DNA from: Chara braunii
Lineage: Eukaryota; Streptophyta; Charophyceae; Charales; Characeae
Direction of reading: 5' to 3'
DNA: 49,951 nucleotides
NCBI GenBank assembly: GCA_003427395.1
Contig: BFEA01000079.1
Location: 2,491,983 to 2,541,933, forward strand
The notes under the pieces were generated by a model, which did not search any database, was not told where the DNA came from, and worked only from the letters and a program-made list of their open reading frames with translations. Both the position numbers and the translations under genes were made by a program. Of the stretch, positions 33,355 through 43,984 are shown one piece after another; position 1 is the first letter of the stretch, and the number at the start of each line of letters is the position of its first letter.

Positions 33355-34342
33355 CTACGCTAACTGGCAGCTATGGCTGTCGTTTACCTCCTAACACTAA
33401 CTCAAGCGGCTATGGCCGATCTTCCTCCTCTTAGCCCACTTCTCCTTCGGGCACCTGCAGACCTTCGTACACAAGACGCTCCGAAAGCACTTCCTCACGG
33501 CTCACAGGGAGAATGAATGAATGACTTGACGCTGCCTCTTTTTTCATACTTCAGATTGTCAAAGGTCTGCCCTCGGACCCTGGGCCCAGGGTGCACACAG
33601 TCCCACATGGTACTTGCTGACTTGACAAAGTGCAACCGGTACTGGGTATCGCTGACTGGGCTGGGTTAGACTGCCCACTTGCCCACTTGGTCATGGACTG
33701 TATCCTAAGACTCTACGAAAGGCCACTTCCGGGTCTTCCCGAAGGCCGTAGACTTGACCTTTCAGGACTGTAGCAGCTATGACCCCTACCACTACCAAGA
33801 CTCCGAATCTACAGACATACTGTTCGAGACCCGACGACCACGCTATCTACAGCAAGCAAACAGGTGACTTTCAGGACACAGGTCGCAGGTTCAAGCACAC
33901 ACGGGTCAACTGGTACTGTACACGGGTGAGGGCATGGTCTAGAGATCGATCCCTGGGAACTGCATCTGCTACCGTAAAGGTGAAAACCGTTTCGCAGTGA
34001 ACAGTTCGATTGTTTATTAATGTAAGATTCCATTCTGCATGCACAACCAGCATTTGTTTTCTCTTTTTTTTTATTAGCTAGTTGTGACGGACATTGCTAA
34101 CAACTGACAGACAGCTGCAGATAGGTAGTAAGCATTCCTTGCTGCACTGCAATCTGTTTCAGACTAGTCAAAAGTAGGAATGAAATTGTTTGCAGGAAGA
34201 GATTATCTGCTGTTACCGCTTGACTACTTTCTGACAAAGTTAGACCGAACATTTATTTTCTTTTATTTTAAACCGGTTGGATGCCATGCTGCGGTAGGTC
34301 CCAGTGAGGACTCTAGTACAGATCGCAGGCCATGCATAACTC
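32191..34342 (+). other. Leader of LTR element 2, with (CA)n
   Basis: About 2.1 kb between primer site and gag. A (CA)n microsatellite lies at 33283-33352. 'gaggtacgttgctcct' occurs twice (near 32488 and 32521). The rest shows nothing recognisable. The length is large for a leader and may include another insertion. Confidence 0.5.
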
Positions 34343-36334
34343 ATGAGTGGAGATGACAGTGAGGTTGAGGGACTAGACCAAGACGATAGGAGGATTACCC
34401 GGAGACGTGCACTCAGTCGGCTGACCACTTTCGTAGTGTTAGAACAAGTAGAGGAAAGGAGACTGCGGAGAGAAGCCAGAGAGAGGATGGCATTGCAGAG
34501 GGCTAGGAAAGCAGCAGCCAATGCCGAAAGGGCACTAGCAGCAGCATTAACAACAGACTCTAGAGCCAACGCCGAGGCAGCCATGGCTACCGCCTCTATC
34601 ATGTCACAGGCCTCATCTCAAGCCTCTTCGTCAGCTGTCAGTCAGGGTGTCCCCCAGGTTTCCGTTAGTTAGGGCTTGCAGGTCAGCCAGCAGCAACCCA
34701 TGTCAAATGAGTATTATGAGATCCAGCAAGCAGATGCTCTCCACCTAGAGTTACAGTGCCAGCTGCGGGAAGTAGAGCGAAGGAGAGAGAGAGCTAGGAT
34801 TAGAAAAGCCAGATAAGACATGAGGGGAGAGGAGGTAGGCAAGTTAGAAGCCATAGATGAGTCGACTCTCCATCCTGTAGGGTTGTCCCTTCGGAACTCC
34901 CTGTTGAGTGTAGCCGAAATGCAAGCTGTGCAGCAGGAGATGTTGGCTGCACTGATAGCTGGTCAGAACCAGATTCTAACCACATTGCGGGGGCCTCAGC
35001 CACCGTTCAGGCAACCGCAGCTTGCTGTAGCTCCCCCTACGGTTGCAGTTCCAGCGATGACGCTGCCGCCGATAGGGCAACCCTTTTCCCCTCAGCTTGG
35101 CATACCCCCATCAGGCGGACTAGTAGTAGGTACTAGTGGGCAGATTCCTGTACAGCCTTCTTCATTTCCCCAACCAGTGGTTGCCGCTACAGGGCAGCCA
35201 CAAGTGCAGCAGCCCTTGCAACAGAGTCAGCCACAGCAGCAGCTACAGCAGCAGCAGCAAGTGTCGCTGCAGCAACAAGTGCCGCCGCAGCGACCTGTTC
35301 CATCGGTTACTCAACCAATGCAGCGAGCACAAGGTGTTGACCCCCAAGATACCCTTATTGACTCCTAACCCCTTCTCTGGCGACAAGAAGAAGGACGCGG
35401 ACCTGGATACCTGTGTGAGGATTGTGCCTACTTATGTAGGCACAAGCTCACTAGGACAGAGGAGGAAGTCATTGTCGCTGCGCCCTTTCTAGAAGGATCT
35501 GCACCCAGGTGGTTGAACGGGTAAGTACAGCAACAGGGCTACAGTCAAACTTTTGATGGTTGGGCACAGACCAGATTATTGGAGTTTGTACGGTTAGTTT
35601 ACAACAGGTGGCATGATCCCCAAGGGGCTCAGAAGGCCACCGACTCGATTGCTAGTCTTGGATCGAAGAGATGCCGTACAGTTTGTGAAGTAACAGATGT
35701 CGTAGAGCGGCGGATCGTTGTCCTTGGTGTGCGGTATGAACCACAGGTCCTCTTGACAAATTATTTGTGATGTCTGCCTATGGATATCAAAAATAAGTTG
35801 GTCGATGAGGCCTCCATCGATGTACACGACTTTGCTTCTTTCAGCAAGAAGCCCTTAGACATTGAGGCTAGGTTTGGCAGTGCCCAGCAAAGACCGGTAC
35901 ATGGGAGAAAGAAGAAGCTCCCTCAAGACTGGAAAAAGGAAATCAATCTCAGGTTCGTTGACCATAATGGTCAAGCGACGGAGATTGATGACTTCGTTGA
36001 CCTTGGGGAACAAACAGAGACAGACGGGAGTGTAGAGACTTCAGATGGTGGAGTAGTCACTCCTATCAAGGAAAAGGCTAAGGGGGCCGAACAGAAGGGA
36101 GGTCGGTCCAAAGGTCAAAGTGACCAAGGACCACCCATATGGGTGAAGCTTGGTCTAGAGTACGACATGTGGCGGGACTATGCTGCGCGAGGTGCTTGCT
36201 TGAACTATGGCCAGTATGGGCACACGATGGCTAAGTGCAAGAGCAAGCGGGTCGCTACGAAGATCGCGTCCTCAATAGTGACGGTTGGATGTTCCAACTG
36301 TGGTGGTGTGATGACCCGTCCAAACATGGACTGA
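34343..36334 (+). pseudogene. Gag of LTR element 2, broken
   Basis: Frame 1 (34343-34670) is a basic/alanine-rich helical N-terminus (EERRLRREARERMALQRARK). Frame 2 (34820-35368) is a Gln/Pro-rich linker (SQPQQQLQQQQQVSLQQQ). The gag core follows in broken frames: NPFSGDKKKDADLD, a near-canonical 'LEGSAPRWLNG' around 35490-35520, LEFVRLVYNRWHDPQGAQKA, and PMDIKNKLVDEASIDVHDFA. Last is a knuckle-like CLNYGQYGHTMAKC near 36200, where the second Cys of CX2CX4HX4C is replaced by Tyr. At least four frame breaks are visible. It is not related closely to element 1 gag. Confidence 0.8.
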
Positions 36335-36707
36335 AACACACGACTGATTTCTGACATTTGCCCATAGACTGAATGCCTTGCTGAGTTTACCGCCTGCTAC
36401 TAAGTCTGTGTGTGCATGCTTGCTGGACTGCATGTCTGTCTGACTGCTGGTTGGCTTGAGTGTGTGTGTGGCCGTGCCTGTCTGAGTGCTGGTTGGCTTG
36501 AGTGTGTGTGTGGCCCGCAAGGGCACTTGCTCGTTCATTGGGCCCTCAGGGCCGGTACTTACCTGTGGCCGTGGCATTGAGGGATTGCAGCGGGAAAAAC
36601 ACTCAAGTAGCAGGTAGGCCGGTACCGCACCTTGAAGAGGTAGATGTGCGGGTACTGGAGGCCGAGCAGAAGAAGACAAGAGTGGCATTTTTAGAGGCCC
36701 AGTAATT
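36335..36707 (+). other. Non-coding stretch after gag of element 2
   Basis: Contains two copies of 'ctgctggttggcttgagtg' preceded by 'ctgtctgactg/ctgtctgagtg' (near 36432 and 36478), a 46-bp tandem duplication. No reading frame continues gag here. Confidence 0.5.
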
Positions 36708-37340
36708 GTAGGTTAGGTCTAGGTGGATACCAGTCCAACCAGTCTGGGTCTAGGGCCTGTACGGGCAATATTAGAGCCTGCAATGATGTTTCCCTCTGAA
36801 AGGGAGGAGGTACCGGTTGCTTGGAAGGCCGAGCGGCCTGGAAGTCACCGCCCGAAGAGGCAAGCAGGCCGCTATATCTCCCAGCCGGGCGAAGAGCACG
36901 GCCTCTTTCTAGGTGTGCAAGTTTGGCGACGCACTGGTTGGAGCGCCGGTTGGAGCAGCGCTATCCAGGAGCAGCGCTGCTGGGGGAAGGAGAAGGACAA
37001 GGAGGACGAAGAAGGACAGGAATTTCAGGAAGGGAGAGGAGCGCCAGGGGTACTTACCTGGCTATGGTGGCAGCCATCTTCATCACATTGGTGGGCGCTG
37101 CAGCAGGGAGTCCCCAACTGGGGTGAGGTACACCAAGAAGCTTCAAGGCAGAGTTGGGCATGAGTGGAGCAGCCATAGCTGCTTTGGGTTGTCCTTTGGG
37201 CACCTGGGCAAGGCCTAGTAGTCCGCCATAGCCTCGGCCTATGATGATGAAGGGAGGAAGAGGCGGCCATGGCTATGGTGGACCTCAAGTGATGCCGGCA
37301 GTAAAAGAGGAACTCGGACATTGATTCTGGATCAGCCATT
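36708..37340 (+). mobile_element. Second LTR copy, lying between gag and protease remnants
   Basis: It begins TGTAGGTTAGGTCTAGG. It matches the start of the 31.0 kb LTR for about 170 bp, including a TATA-like 'ccgctatatctcccagc'. After that, similarity to the first LTR fades. Since protease-like sequence lies beyond it, it is either a solo LTR inserted in the element or the end of a rearranged copy. Confidence 0.5.
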
Positions 37341-37535
37341 CAACATCGTATTATTATTTCTTGTATGAATAAGAGAAGGGGGAGATGAGGAGGAGGAGAT
37401 TGTTGGGCGAAGAAGAAGAGCATTGTCATTTGTCTATGTTGGTGTACATCATCTTCTTCTTCTTTCTTACTTCTTCTTCTTCTAATCCTCTCTCTACTCT
37501 CAAGTTCATTCATTTCTTTCTGCAATTGGGCGGCA

Positions 37536-37870
37536 TTGTTGGCCAGGATCATAACAGTGGTGCTTCTGCGAGCACTTCCCACGGCCACTCTTACTTGTGC
37601 TGCTGAAGTGGTAACCATACCTTCTCCATTTCACACGATGGCCAAGGCTATTGACCCCATGATTGCCCCGCAGACAGATCCAAACCAATGGATGCTTTGT
37701 TTGATGGATGTGTCTGAGTCCTTAGAGGAGTTAGAAACTGAGTGGTTAAAGAAAGACCCTAGAGAATGAACATTTCATGGTAGAAGTCAATGTAGGTGGC
37801 CGAAAGGTTGGCGCCTTCGCAAACATAGGCTCTACGTGAAACTTCATCGGTCATTCTTGAGTGGATAGGC
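37536..37870 (+). pseudogene. Aspartic protease remnant of LTR element 2
   Basis: An open frame to 37769 (SLEELETEWLKKDPRE) is followed in another frame by MVEVNVGGRKVGAF and then a degraded active site ANIGST-stop-NFIG, where functional proteases have a DSGST-type motif. The catalytic Asp is gone. RT and integrase of this element are not present downstream. Confidence 0.6.
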
Positions 37871-38046
37871 TGCGCTTAAGGGACCAAGTGCATCGGCTTA
37901 GCAGATATGTAGCATCGGCTCTGAACCCTTCGGGCGACTCCATCTAGGAAGGTCCAGAGGGCCAAGTGGGTCATTCCGAACTTCGAGCAGCTGAAACCCA
38001 GGGACTATTCCCGCACCTGATGCCCTGCCTCTACAACAACCTGGGC

Positions 38047-38078
38047 GTTTTTAATAATAATAATAATAATAATAATAC
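38047..38078. repeat. (TAA)n microsatellite
   Basis: About nine TAA units. It lies at the downstream edge of the Penelope-like relic. Confidence 0.9.
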
Positions 38079-38169
38079 CTTAGGCTACGGGCTCAGACGG
38101 GCCTAACCCGTTGGTATATTTTCCCTCCGGGTATATTTCTTACGGCTTCGGCAGGCACGAAACGTACAA

Positions 38170-39900
38170 GCATGTGGGCCTTCGTCATGTGGAGGAACAC
38201 AAGTAAAGCTTACCAGCATCTAGTCAGTGAGATATCAAATCTCCCTGTTGACCCCATCCGGGTTCTACTTATGACAAGCCTCATCCCAATGCTCCACCAC
38301 CTGTCCTTTACACCGAGAAATGTTTTTACCACCGCCAATAACCGGCCCCAGAAGGATCCATTTTCCCTCCTACCCATCCATCTTACTCCAGCCAAAAAAA
38401 AATTTGCAGGTGTAACCGAGTTTCCTCAGCTCCTCAGCGAGCAAAAATACAGCACAGCAGGTCATCCCTTTCTCATTGCAGTTCCGAGCGATTCAATGGA
38501 TCACGTTTGCCACAACAGCAAATTTGCCAGAATTCGGACCGTAGGATGAGAAATCCTTGTATGTCCGGAAGCAAAGTTGCCAGGGGGGCCAGATAGTGCC
38601 CACGTTCTTAGACTTACGAGATAACAGGACAGCCCGACCCAAGTTGGAAACAACCAGCCTTGTTTCTAGGAAATCGTAGACCCCGACCCCTGGCTCCGTC
38701 CTTTCCAAGGTTAGCTCCTTCGGGAAACACATCCTTATCTTTCCAACCGTTCCTCCGCCTTTTCAATCCCAAGTGGATCTTCCTTTCGGAAGAAGGAAAA
38801 AAAACAGTAGACCGTCGATGTATCACTTCTCATAAATGAATCTAGCATCCGTACCCAGCGTCTTCAAAAACCTCGACTCTGCAAACATACACATGACGCA
38901 TGCCAACGGGGGACTAGCCCTTCCACCCATTGGTATCCCATTCTTCTGTCGCAGGATCGAATCAGAGACAAGAAGCTGGTAACTAGTCACACCCTTGGCT
39001 TGCTAAGATGGATAGATTTCCACCCGGCATCATCATGCGGTTTTCCAGAAGTAGCCAGTTTTTTCTGTAAGTTAAACCAGATCCACCTGATTCCTTTCTC
39101 AGCAAACAAGTCAACAACGCAGTCTACCGCAGCCGTACCTCATCATGCAGTAGCTGGGTGAACATCTCTGATGTCATAGGTGCAGGCTATGACCCCCATG
39201 CAGTAGCTGGATCTTCCTTTCGGAAGAAGGAAAAAAAACAGTAGACCGTTGATGTATCGCTTCTCATAAATGAATCTAGCATCCGTACCCAGCGTCTTCA
39301 AAACCTCGACTCTGCAAACATACACATGACACATGCCAACGGGGGACTAGCCCTTCCGGCCATTGGTATCCCATTCTTCAGTCGCAGGATCGAATCTGAG
39401 ACAAGAAGCTGGTAACTAGTCACACCCTTGGCTTGCTAAGACAGATAGATCTCCACCCGGCATCACCGTGCGGTTTTCCATGGCCAGTTTTTTCCGTACG
39501 TTAAACCGGATCCACCTGATTCCTTTCTCAGCAAACAATTCAACAACGCAGTCTACCGCAAGCCGTACCTTATCATGCAGTAGCTGGGTGAACATCCCTG
39601 ATATCATAGGTGCAGGCTATGACCCCCATGCCAGATGCTTCATCAGGGCCACATAATTTGTTAACCCTTTCAATCCCCTCTTTTAAATCTCCAAACGGCA
39701 GCACACAGGACAGAATCCCCGATGCTTCCTTGTATAGTCTCAAATAGGACGGGACAATAAGCCTCCGTTCATCCTTGTCTTTTTCTTTGGCCATCACATA
39801 TGCGTGCTGCAACACACCATGCATATCCCATTTAGCAATCTCAGAAACACCAGCCTTCTTATATTCTTCTTCATAGTGATTAAAAGTTAAAACCGCACTC
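38170..39900 (-). pseudogene. Penelope-like element RT relic
   Basis: Minus strand, several frames. Upstream part MAKEKDKDERRLIVPSYLRL. Then motif A, VIACTYDIRDV, near 39600. Next FAEKGIRWIRFNVRKKLAM; a motif B-like LACVMCMFAESRF in another frame; and motif C as RYINGLLFF near 39242-39260, where an active RT has Y-x-D-D. The block after that, YDFLETRLVVSNLG to YGPNSGKFAVVANVIHRIAR (38500-38690), looks like the segment following the catalytic motif in Penelope-like RTs. The combination of 'YDIRDMF', 'RYxDDLLFF' and 'K.AVVANVIHR.A' led me to PLE rather than LINE or gypsy. Family-level identity is inference. A 434-bp tandem duplication covers motifs A to C, and the frames are broken. Confidence 0.55.
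38774..39631. repeat. 434-bp tandem duplication within PLE relic
   Basis: Unit 1 spans about 38774-39201 and unit 2 about 39208-39631. Both start 'tggatcttcctttcggaaga' and end 'ggctatgacccccatgc'. They differ by scattered substitutions and a 6-base indel ('agaagtagcc' against 'atggcc'). Divergence suggests a real duplication, though this scaffold shows duplication artefacts elsewhere. Confidence 0.85.
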
Positions 39901-42243
39901 TTCCCACCTTAGCCACTTCGTAATTATCATTCTGCATAAACATTTTGTTCATGCCCTCAGCATATCTCTTCAGGCATTCACTTATAACCACATCATAATA
40001 TTACATGGTTCCTACGATCCAAGGCCAGTGGGCCGGTAGGGTCAACAACGGGTTATTTCAGGGGTTGGGGGTTGGGGGGGTTATGGTGAGGGTGATAGCA
40101 GTCGGGTTTCAGCAAGCACAGGCTTCAGCAGACATTCGCAACAACATACCTGGCTTTCTGCAAACGTTAACCTTCCTCCCAAAACTTTGAAAAGGGGGGT
40201 GGGGGTGTTAGTGGCAGGGTAGGGACGGTACTTCCCACCCAAGGGGGTTTAAGTGCTACGGCCAGCCGGGGCCGGTAGGACCGGTCTGGTTCCGGTTGAG
40301 GAAAGCTAGTGGTTGTTTAAACCACCACAACCCCCGCTGTCCTAAATTCAGACTTCCTGGCCTTAAACCACCAGTAGCTGGCCCAGCCAAAAAAAAAAGT
40401 CGCGGCCGTTAACGCGCCGCAACTTCCAGGGCGAAAGGTTCGGCACTAAAATTGCTGAAGAAGCTGCTGGGCCCAAGGAAGAGAAATCGGTGTACTCTTG
40501 TTTTTGCCGTGCATATTTCCACATGCAGGGACGCTCCAGCTGCAACTATAATACATGCACCAACCAAAAAAAAAGAACATTCCAGATCACAGACAGGTTC
40601 TTGCGATGTATTGGTCCTTGACTGGGGGAGCATACATTCGAAATGAGAACTCACGAGAGCACCACGTCCTTTGTAACTTGCGGCCCTCATCATCACGGAG
40701 GAAGCAGTGCTCCCCCGTGACTTCTGGATTCGAATGTATGGTCCCCTATTCATGGAACTATACATGCCCTGGCCTTTTCAACAAAAAAAAAAAAAAAACG
40801 AAAAAATATCGGTTGGATGTGATCTGCCTCCCCGTGAGAAACGGGGAGCATTGAAGTCCTGCCAGTGAAGGAAAGCCAGACACTCCACTTGCACCAAACA
40901 CATATATGCCAATTTATCTGTCCATGTTCTAGTGCACGATCCACTATCATTTTGCACATTTCGAGAGTGGTGAATGAACGCCCGTATGTCCTTCCTTTTC
41001 TTTTTTTTCTTACGAACTGTCTTCGGCGTTTCTGACGGGAACTCCCCGTGAGAGACGGGAAGTAGGTAACTGAAAGCTGTCGTTTCACAGATGTGCTCTT
41101 TCTTCTTCTTTTTTTTCGCCCCTAGGACTGCTCTCTCCAGAATGTCTTCGACTGCCCTTGTGGCCACGCCCGGGTTGCTGCACAGGTGAAAACGACGGCG
41201 GTACCAGTGCCACTCCACAGTACAACCAAATTCGTTCCGGCCCCCTCCAGGTTCGGCAGCCCTTGGTGCGCAGGCAGAAATGAGGATCGGGCCTCAACAA
41301 CCGGTAGGTACTGGTGGTTTAAACCACCACTACCTTTCTCAGTGTTGGGAAAAACGGGAATATACGTCACACCACATTTATTGGGGATCCCGAGGAGGCT
41401 CGGGCAAAAGAAAGTGTTTGGGCCTTGTGGACCTGTACAGCAAAAAAAAAAAAAAAGAAGAAAAACCACAGTGGGGAAAGGAAGGGAGTCGGGAAAGGCC
41501 GTGAAGGTGGTGTGCTCACATCAATGCTTGAAGGAACGCATCTACCCAGACAAACAGCTAATTCCGTTTTCTTTTTTTGTTTTCTTTTTTCCCTTTTGAT
41601 GCCGTTATAGTGCCCTGCCAACCAGGCAGGGCGGAATCCACGGACAGCTGACACTTTGCAACGAAGGGGCACACTCACATGTACTCAAGATTCTGTATCC
41701 AGTTGTTTTCACGTCACTAGAGATTTTATTTTTTTTCCCCCCTTCTTTTCTGTCCTTCTGTAACGGCCCGTTGGAGGGCATACTCTCACATGTGCCCGCA
41801 ATTCTGTATGCAGCTGCTTTCACGTCCAAGGAGCTTTTTTGTTTCTTTTTGGTTCTTCGTTGATCCTGGATGTCCTGCCCTTATTACAGGAGGGCTGTAA
41901 CGCCTGTTGCTAGGGGACACTCCGGAAATCCTGTAGATTAGAATGTTTTTTCACATATTTTTTAACTGGCATCCTGCCATGTCATGAACATATCTTTCTT
42001 TCACTACCTACCTACCACTACTAACGCTATACAGAGGACCCCTGCCAGCGTAGCTTTCTACCTCTCTTCGGTGAAGGGAGGCCACCTCTCTTGGTGAAGA
42101 GAGGTAACGGCATGTTTGCCCCTTCGCCCTAGCGTTTAGGGTGCAGGGTTGGGGCCGCTGGTGGGGGGCCGGCTAACACAAGGACTGAGCGTTTGCCAGT
42201 AACTGTGATCTTCCAGGAATATATATAGTCAAACAGACATATG
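39901..42243. other. Intronic stretch with short repeats
   Basis: No gene. Small hairpins 'ctccccgtgagaaacggggag' (about 40829) and 'ctccccgtgagagacggga' (about 41042) lie 210 bp apart. Near-palindromes built on GGTGGTTTAAACCACC occur at 40308-40331 and 41306-41335. A roughly 115-bp tandem pair at about 41660-41830 repeats 'cacatgt(a/g)c' and 'attctgtat(c/g)cag' and 'tttcacgtc'. About 42130-42160 has ordinary GC-rich sequence. Confidence 0.5.
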
Positions 42244-42251
42244 TATACATA

Positions 42252-43011
42252 CAGGGTAACTGGTGTTCGGGACGGGCCGAACAACCGAACCTGAACGCCC
42301 GAACGTATGGGACCCCTTGGGGATGCGTTCAGCCGTTCGGGCCGAACGCGGACCCCAAAAAAACAAAAATTAAAAAATTAAAAAAAAATCAAAAAAATCT
42401 GAAAAAAAGATATGTTATGAAGAAAATAAATTAAACAAGATTTGCCTGAGCATTACATCCAAATTCCTCACCAAATTTGAAATAAAAATAAAATATGCAG
42501 AAAAAATAGTAAAATACTAATAATAAAAATAACAAAAAATAAAAAAAGAATTAAATTTAGTGAGTGTGCGACCACTTTTACGACACCGCCACCTTTGGCT
42601 ATTTTTCTTTTTTTTTTTGGCATAGCTAAATGCCCTGAAAAGTTACAGATGTGTACTTCACATCATGATAACCCCACTAAAAAAGTTTCAAAAAATGATA
42701 AAATTGTTAAGACCCCGAACTAAAGTGAAAACAAAAAGTAAAAAGTGAAAAAAAATGTGGGTGACCACGTTTTGACACCGCCATCTTTGGACATTTTTAA
42801 TTCCTATTTGGCTGAGCCAAATGACTTGAAAACTTATAGGTATGTACCGCACTTCATAGAGAACTCACAAAAAAAAATTCAGAAAAAAAAAAAAAAATTG
42901 GGCCTGAAATCATTTTTGGCGGGGGCCAAACGCCACTGGGTTCGGACCCCGTACGCCCGTACGTATGGAGGTCGGTCCGGGGACCTCCGTACGTACGGGC
43001 TGGTGACCCTG
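42252..43011. mobile_element. Possible non-autonomous hAT element (MITE)
   Basis: Ends CAGGGTAACTGG and, inverted, CAGGGTCACCAG, 9 of 12 matching, in the style of hAT termini. Flanks are tatacata and tatatata, a 7 of 8 candidate 8-bp target duplication, but in a TA-rich context. Inside are two diverged copies of a roughly 190-bp unit ('gaccac', 'gacaccgcca', 'tttgg.atttt') at 42565-42690 and 42756-42890, and an inverted repeat at 42959-43000 around 'cgtacgtatggaggtc'. The internal A-rich part matches 2325-2440. Confidence 0.45.
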
Positions 43012-43105
43012 TATATATATATATATATATATATATCGTCAAATAGAACTGCCCGGTAAACCGTAGGCAGAGAGGGAGAAGAGGACAACAAACGAGGGGC
43101 TGTGA

Positions 43106-43163
43106 CAAACTGTTTCGTCGGAGTTTCACCGACTCATCAGGAGGCTGAACCCTCAACAGTCTG
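43106..43163 (-). ncRNA. Hammerhead ribozyme motif, type III
   Basis: Read on the minus strand: stem III 5' strand CAGACUG (43163-43157), U-U at the cleavage site (43156-43155), stem I GAGG/CCUC with loop GUUCAG (43154-43141), core CUGAUGA (43140-43134), stem II GUCGG/CCGAC with a 7-base loop (43133-43117), core GAAA (43116-43113), and stem III 3' strand CAGUUUG (43112-43106). All invariant core bases are present. Stems are 7 (one G-U), 4 and 5 bp. Predicted cleavage follows the H17 base at 43155, triplet GUU, which is allowed but weaker than GUC. A minimal type I reading (GAAACA-GUU-UGUC) also exists but lacks a good stem I. Hammerheads of this size are known from retrozymes and Penelope-like elements; a PLE relic lies on the same strand 3.2 kb downstream. 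Confidence 0.8.
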
Positions 43164-43167
43164 CAGA

Positions 43168-43205
43168 CTGTCTCTTATACACATCTAGATGTGTATAAGA
43201 GACAG
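43168..43205. other. Nextera mate-pair junction adapter (artefact)
   Basis: The 38 bases are the 19-bp mosaic end CTGTCTCTTATACACATCT followed directly by its reverse complement, exactly the circularisation junction of Nextera mate-pair libraries. The genomic text on the left (43030-43145) is repeated on the right (43214-43324). The locus was joined through adapter-containing reads and is not reliable. Confidence 0.97.
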
Positions 43206-43213
43206 GTATATAT

Positions 43214-43324
43214 CGTCAAATAGAACTGCCCGGTAAACCGTAGGCAGAGAGGGAGAAGAGGACAACAAACGAGGGGCTGTGACAAACTGTTTCGTCGGAG
43301 TTTCACCGACTCATCAGGAGGCTG
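43214..43324 (-). repeat. Truncated second copy of the hammerhead segment
   Basis: Repeats the text from 'cgtcaaatagaactgcccgg' to 'catcaggaggctg', then runs into TA repeats instead of 'aaccctcaacagtctg'. It keeps both core strands and stem II but lacks the stem I/III strand and the cleavage site. It may be a real second copy or an assembly duplicate. Confidence 0.75.
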
Positions 43325-43334
43325 TATATATATA

Positions 43335-43715
43335 TATATGGACCGTGAAATAAATGCCATGCCGATTTCTCACATTTTCCATTTTTGCCACTCTACCACG
43401 TGAGGGCCAACGGAAAACGTACCCCAGCTTCCACAGTTTTTTGCGCTCAGAAAAATGACTCAGAAACTACCAAAAATATAGGGTCCGTGGACTTGGTCGT
43501 GGTCTTGGTCGTGGCCTTGCCAGGAAAAAAACAAACAAAAATCAGACTGTGAAATAAATGTCGCGCCGATTCATCTCATTTCCATTTTTCCCGCTCTACC
43601 ACGCGTGGGCCAACAGGACAAGTACCTCAACTTCAGCAATTTTTCACGATCAAAAGAATGTGTTAAGAAATCTGGAAATTGGAGGGTTTGTAGATTTGGT
43701 CGTGATCTTTCCAGG

Positions 43716-43784
<69 letters not shown>

Positions 43785-43870
43785 AATCGTTTAAACTGCA
43801 AAATAAATTGCAGTGGCAATTCGATGCATTTTCCATTTTGCCACTCCCCTGGTTCTCCCCACTGTGCTAC
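43335..43870. repeat. Three diverged tandem units plus (TA)n
   Basis: Units begin near 43345, 43550 and 43797 with 'gtgaaataaatg', 'gtgaaataaatg' and 'caaaataaattg', followed by 'ttttccattttt.cc.ctctacca'. Between units 2 and 3 is a roughly 60-base (TA)n at 43722-43780. Class unknown. Confidence 0.6.
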
Positions 43871-43984
43871 CGGTAGCCCTCTACCGGTCCCCCCAAATTT
43901 AGGACGGTGGGGGTAGTGGTGGTTTAAGAGGTGTGGGGATCAAGTTTTTTTTCTCTTTTTGTATTTTGTGGCAACCAGCTTTCT

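Noticed and set aside
33123-33434. Thr-His repeat protein
   Set aside because: Translation of the (CA)n microsatellite.
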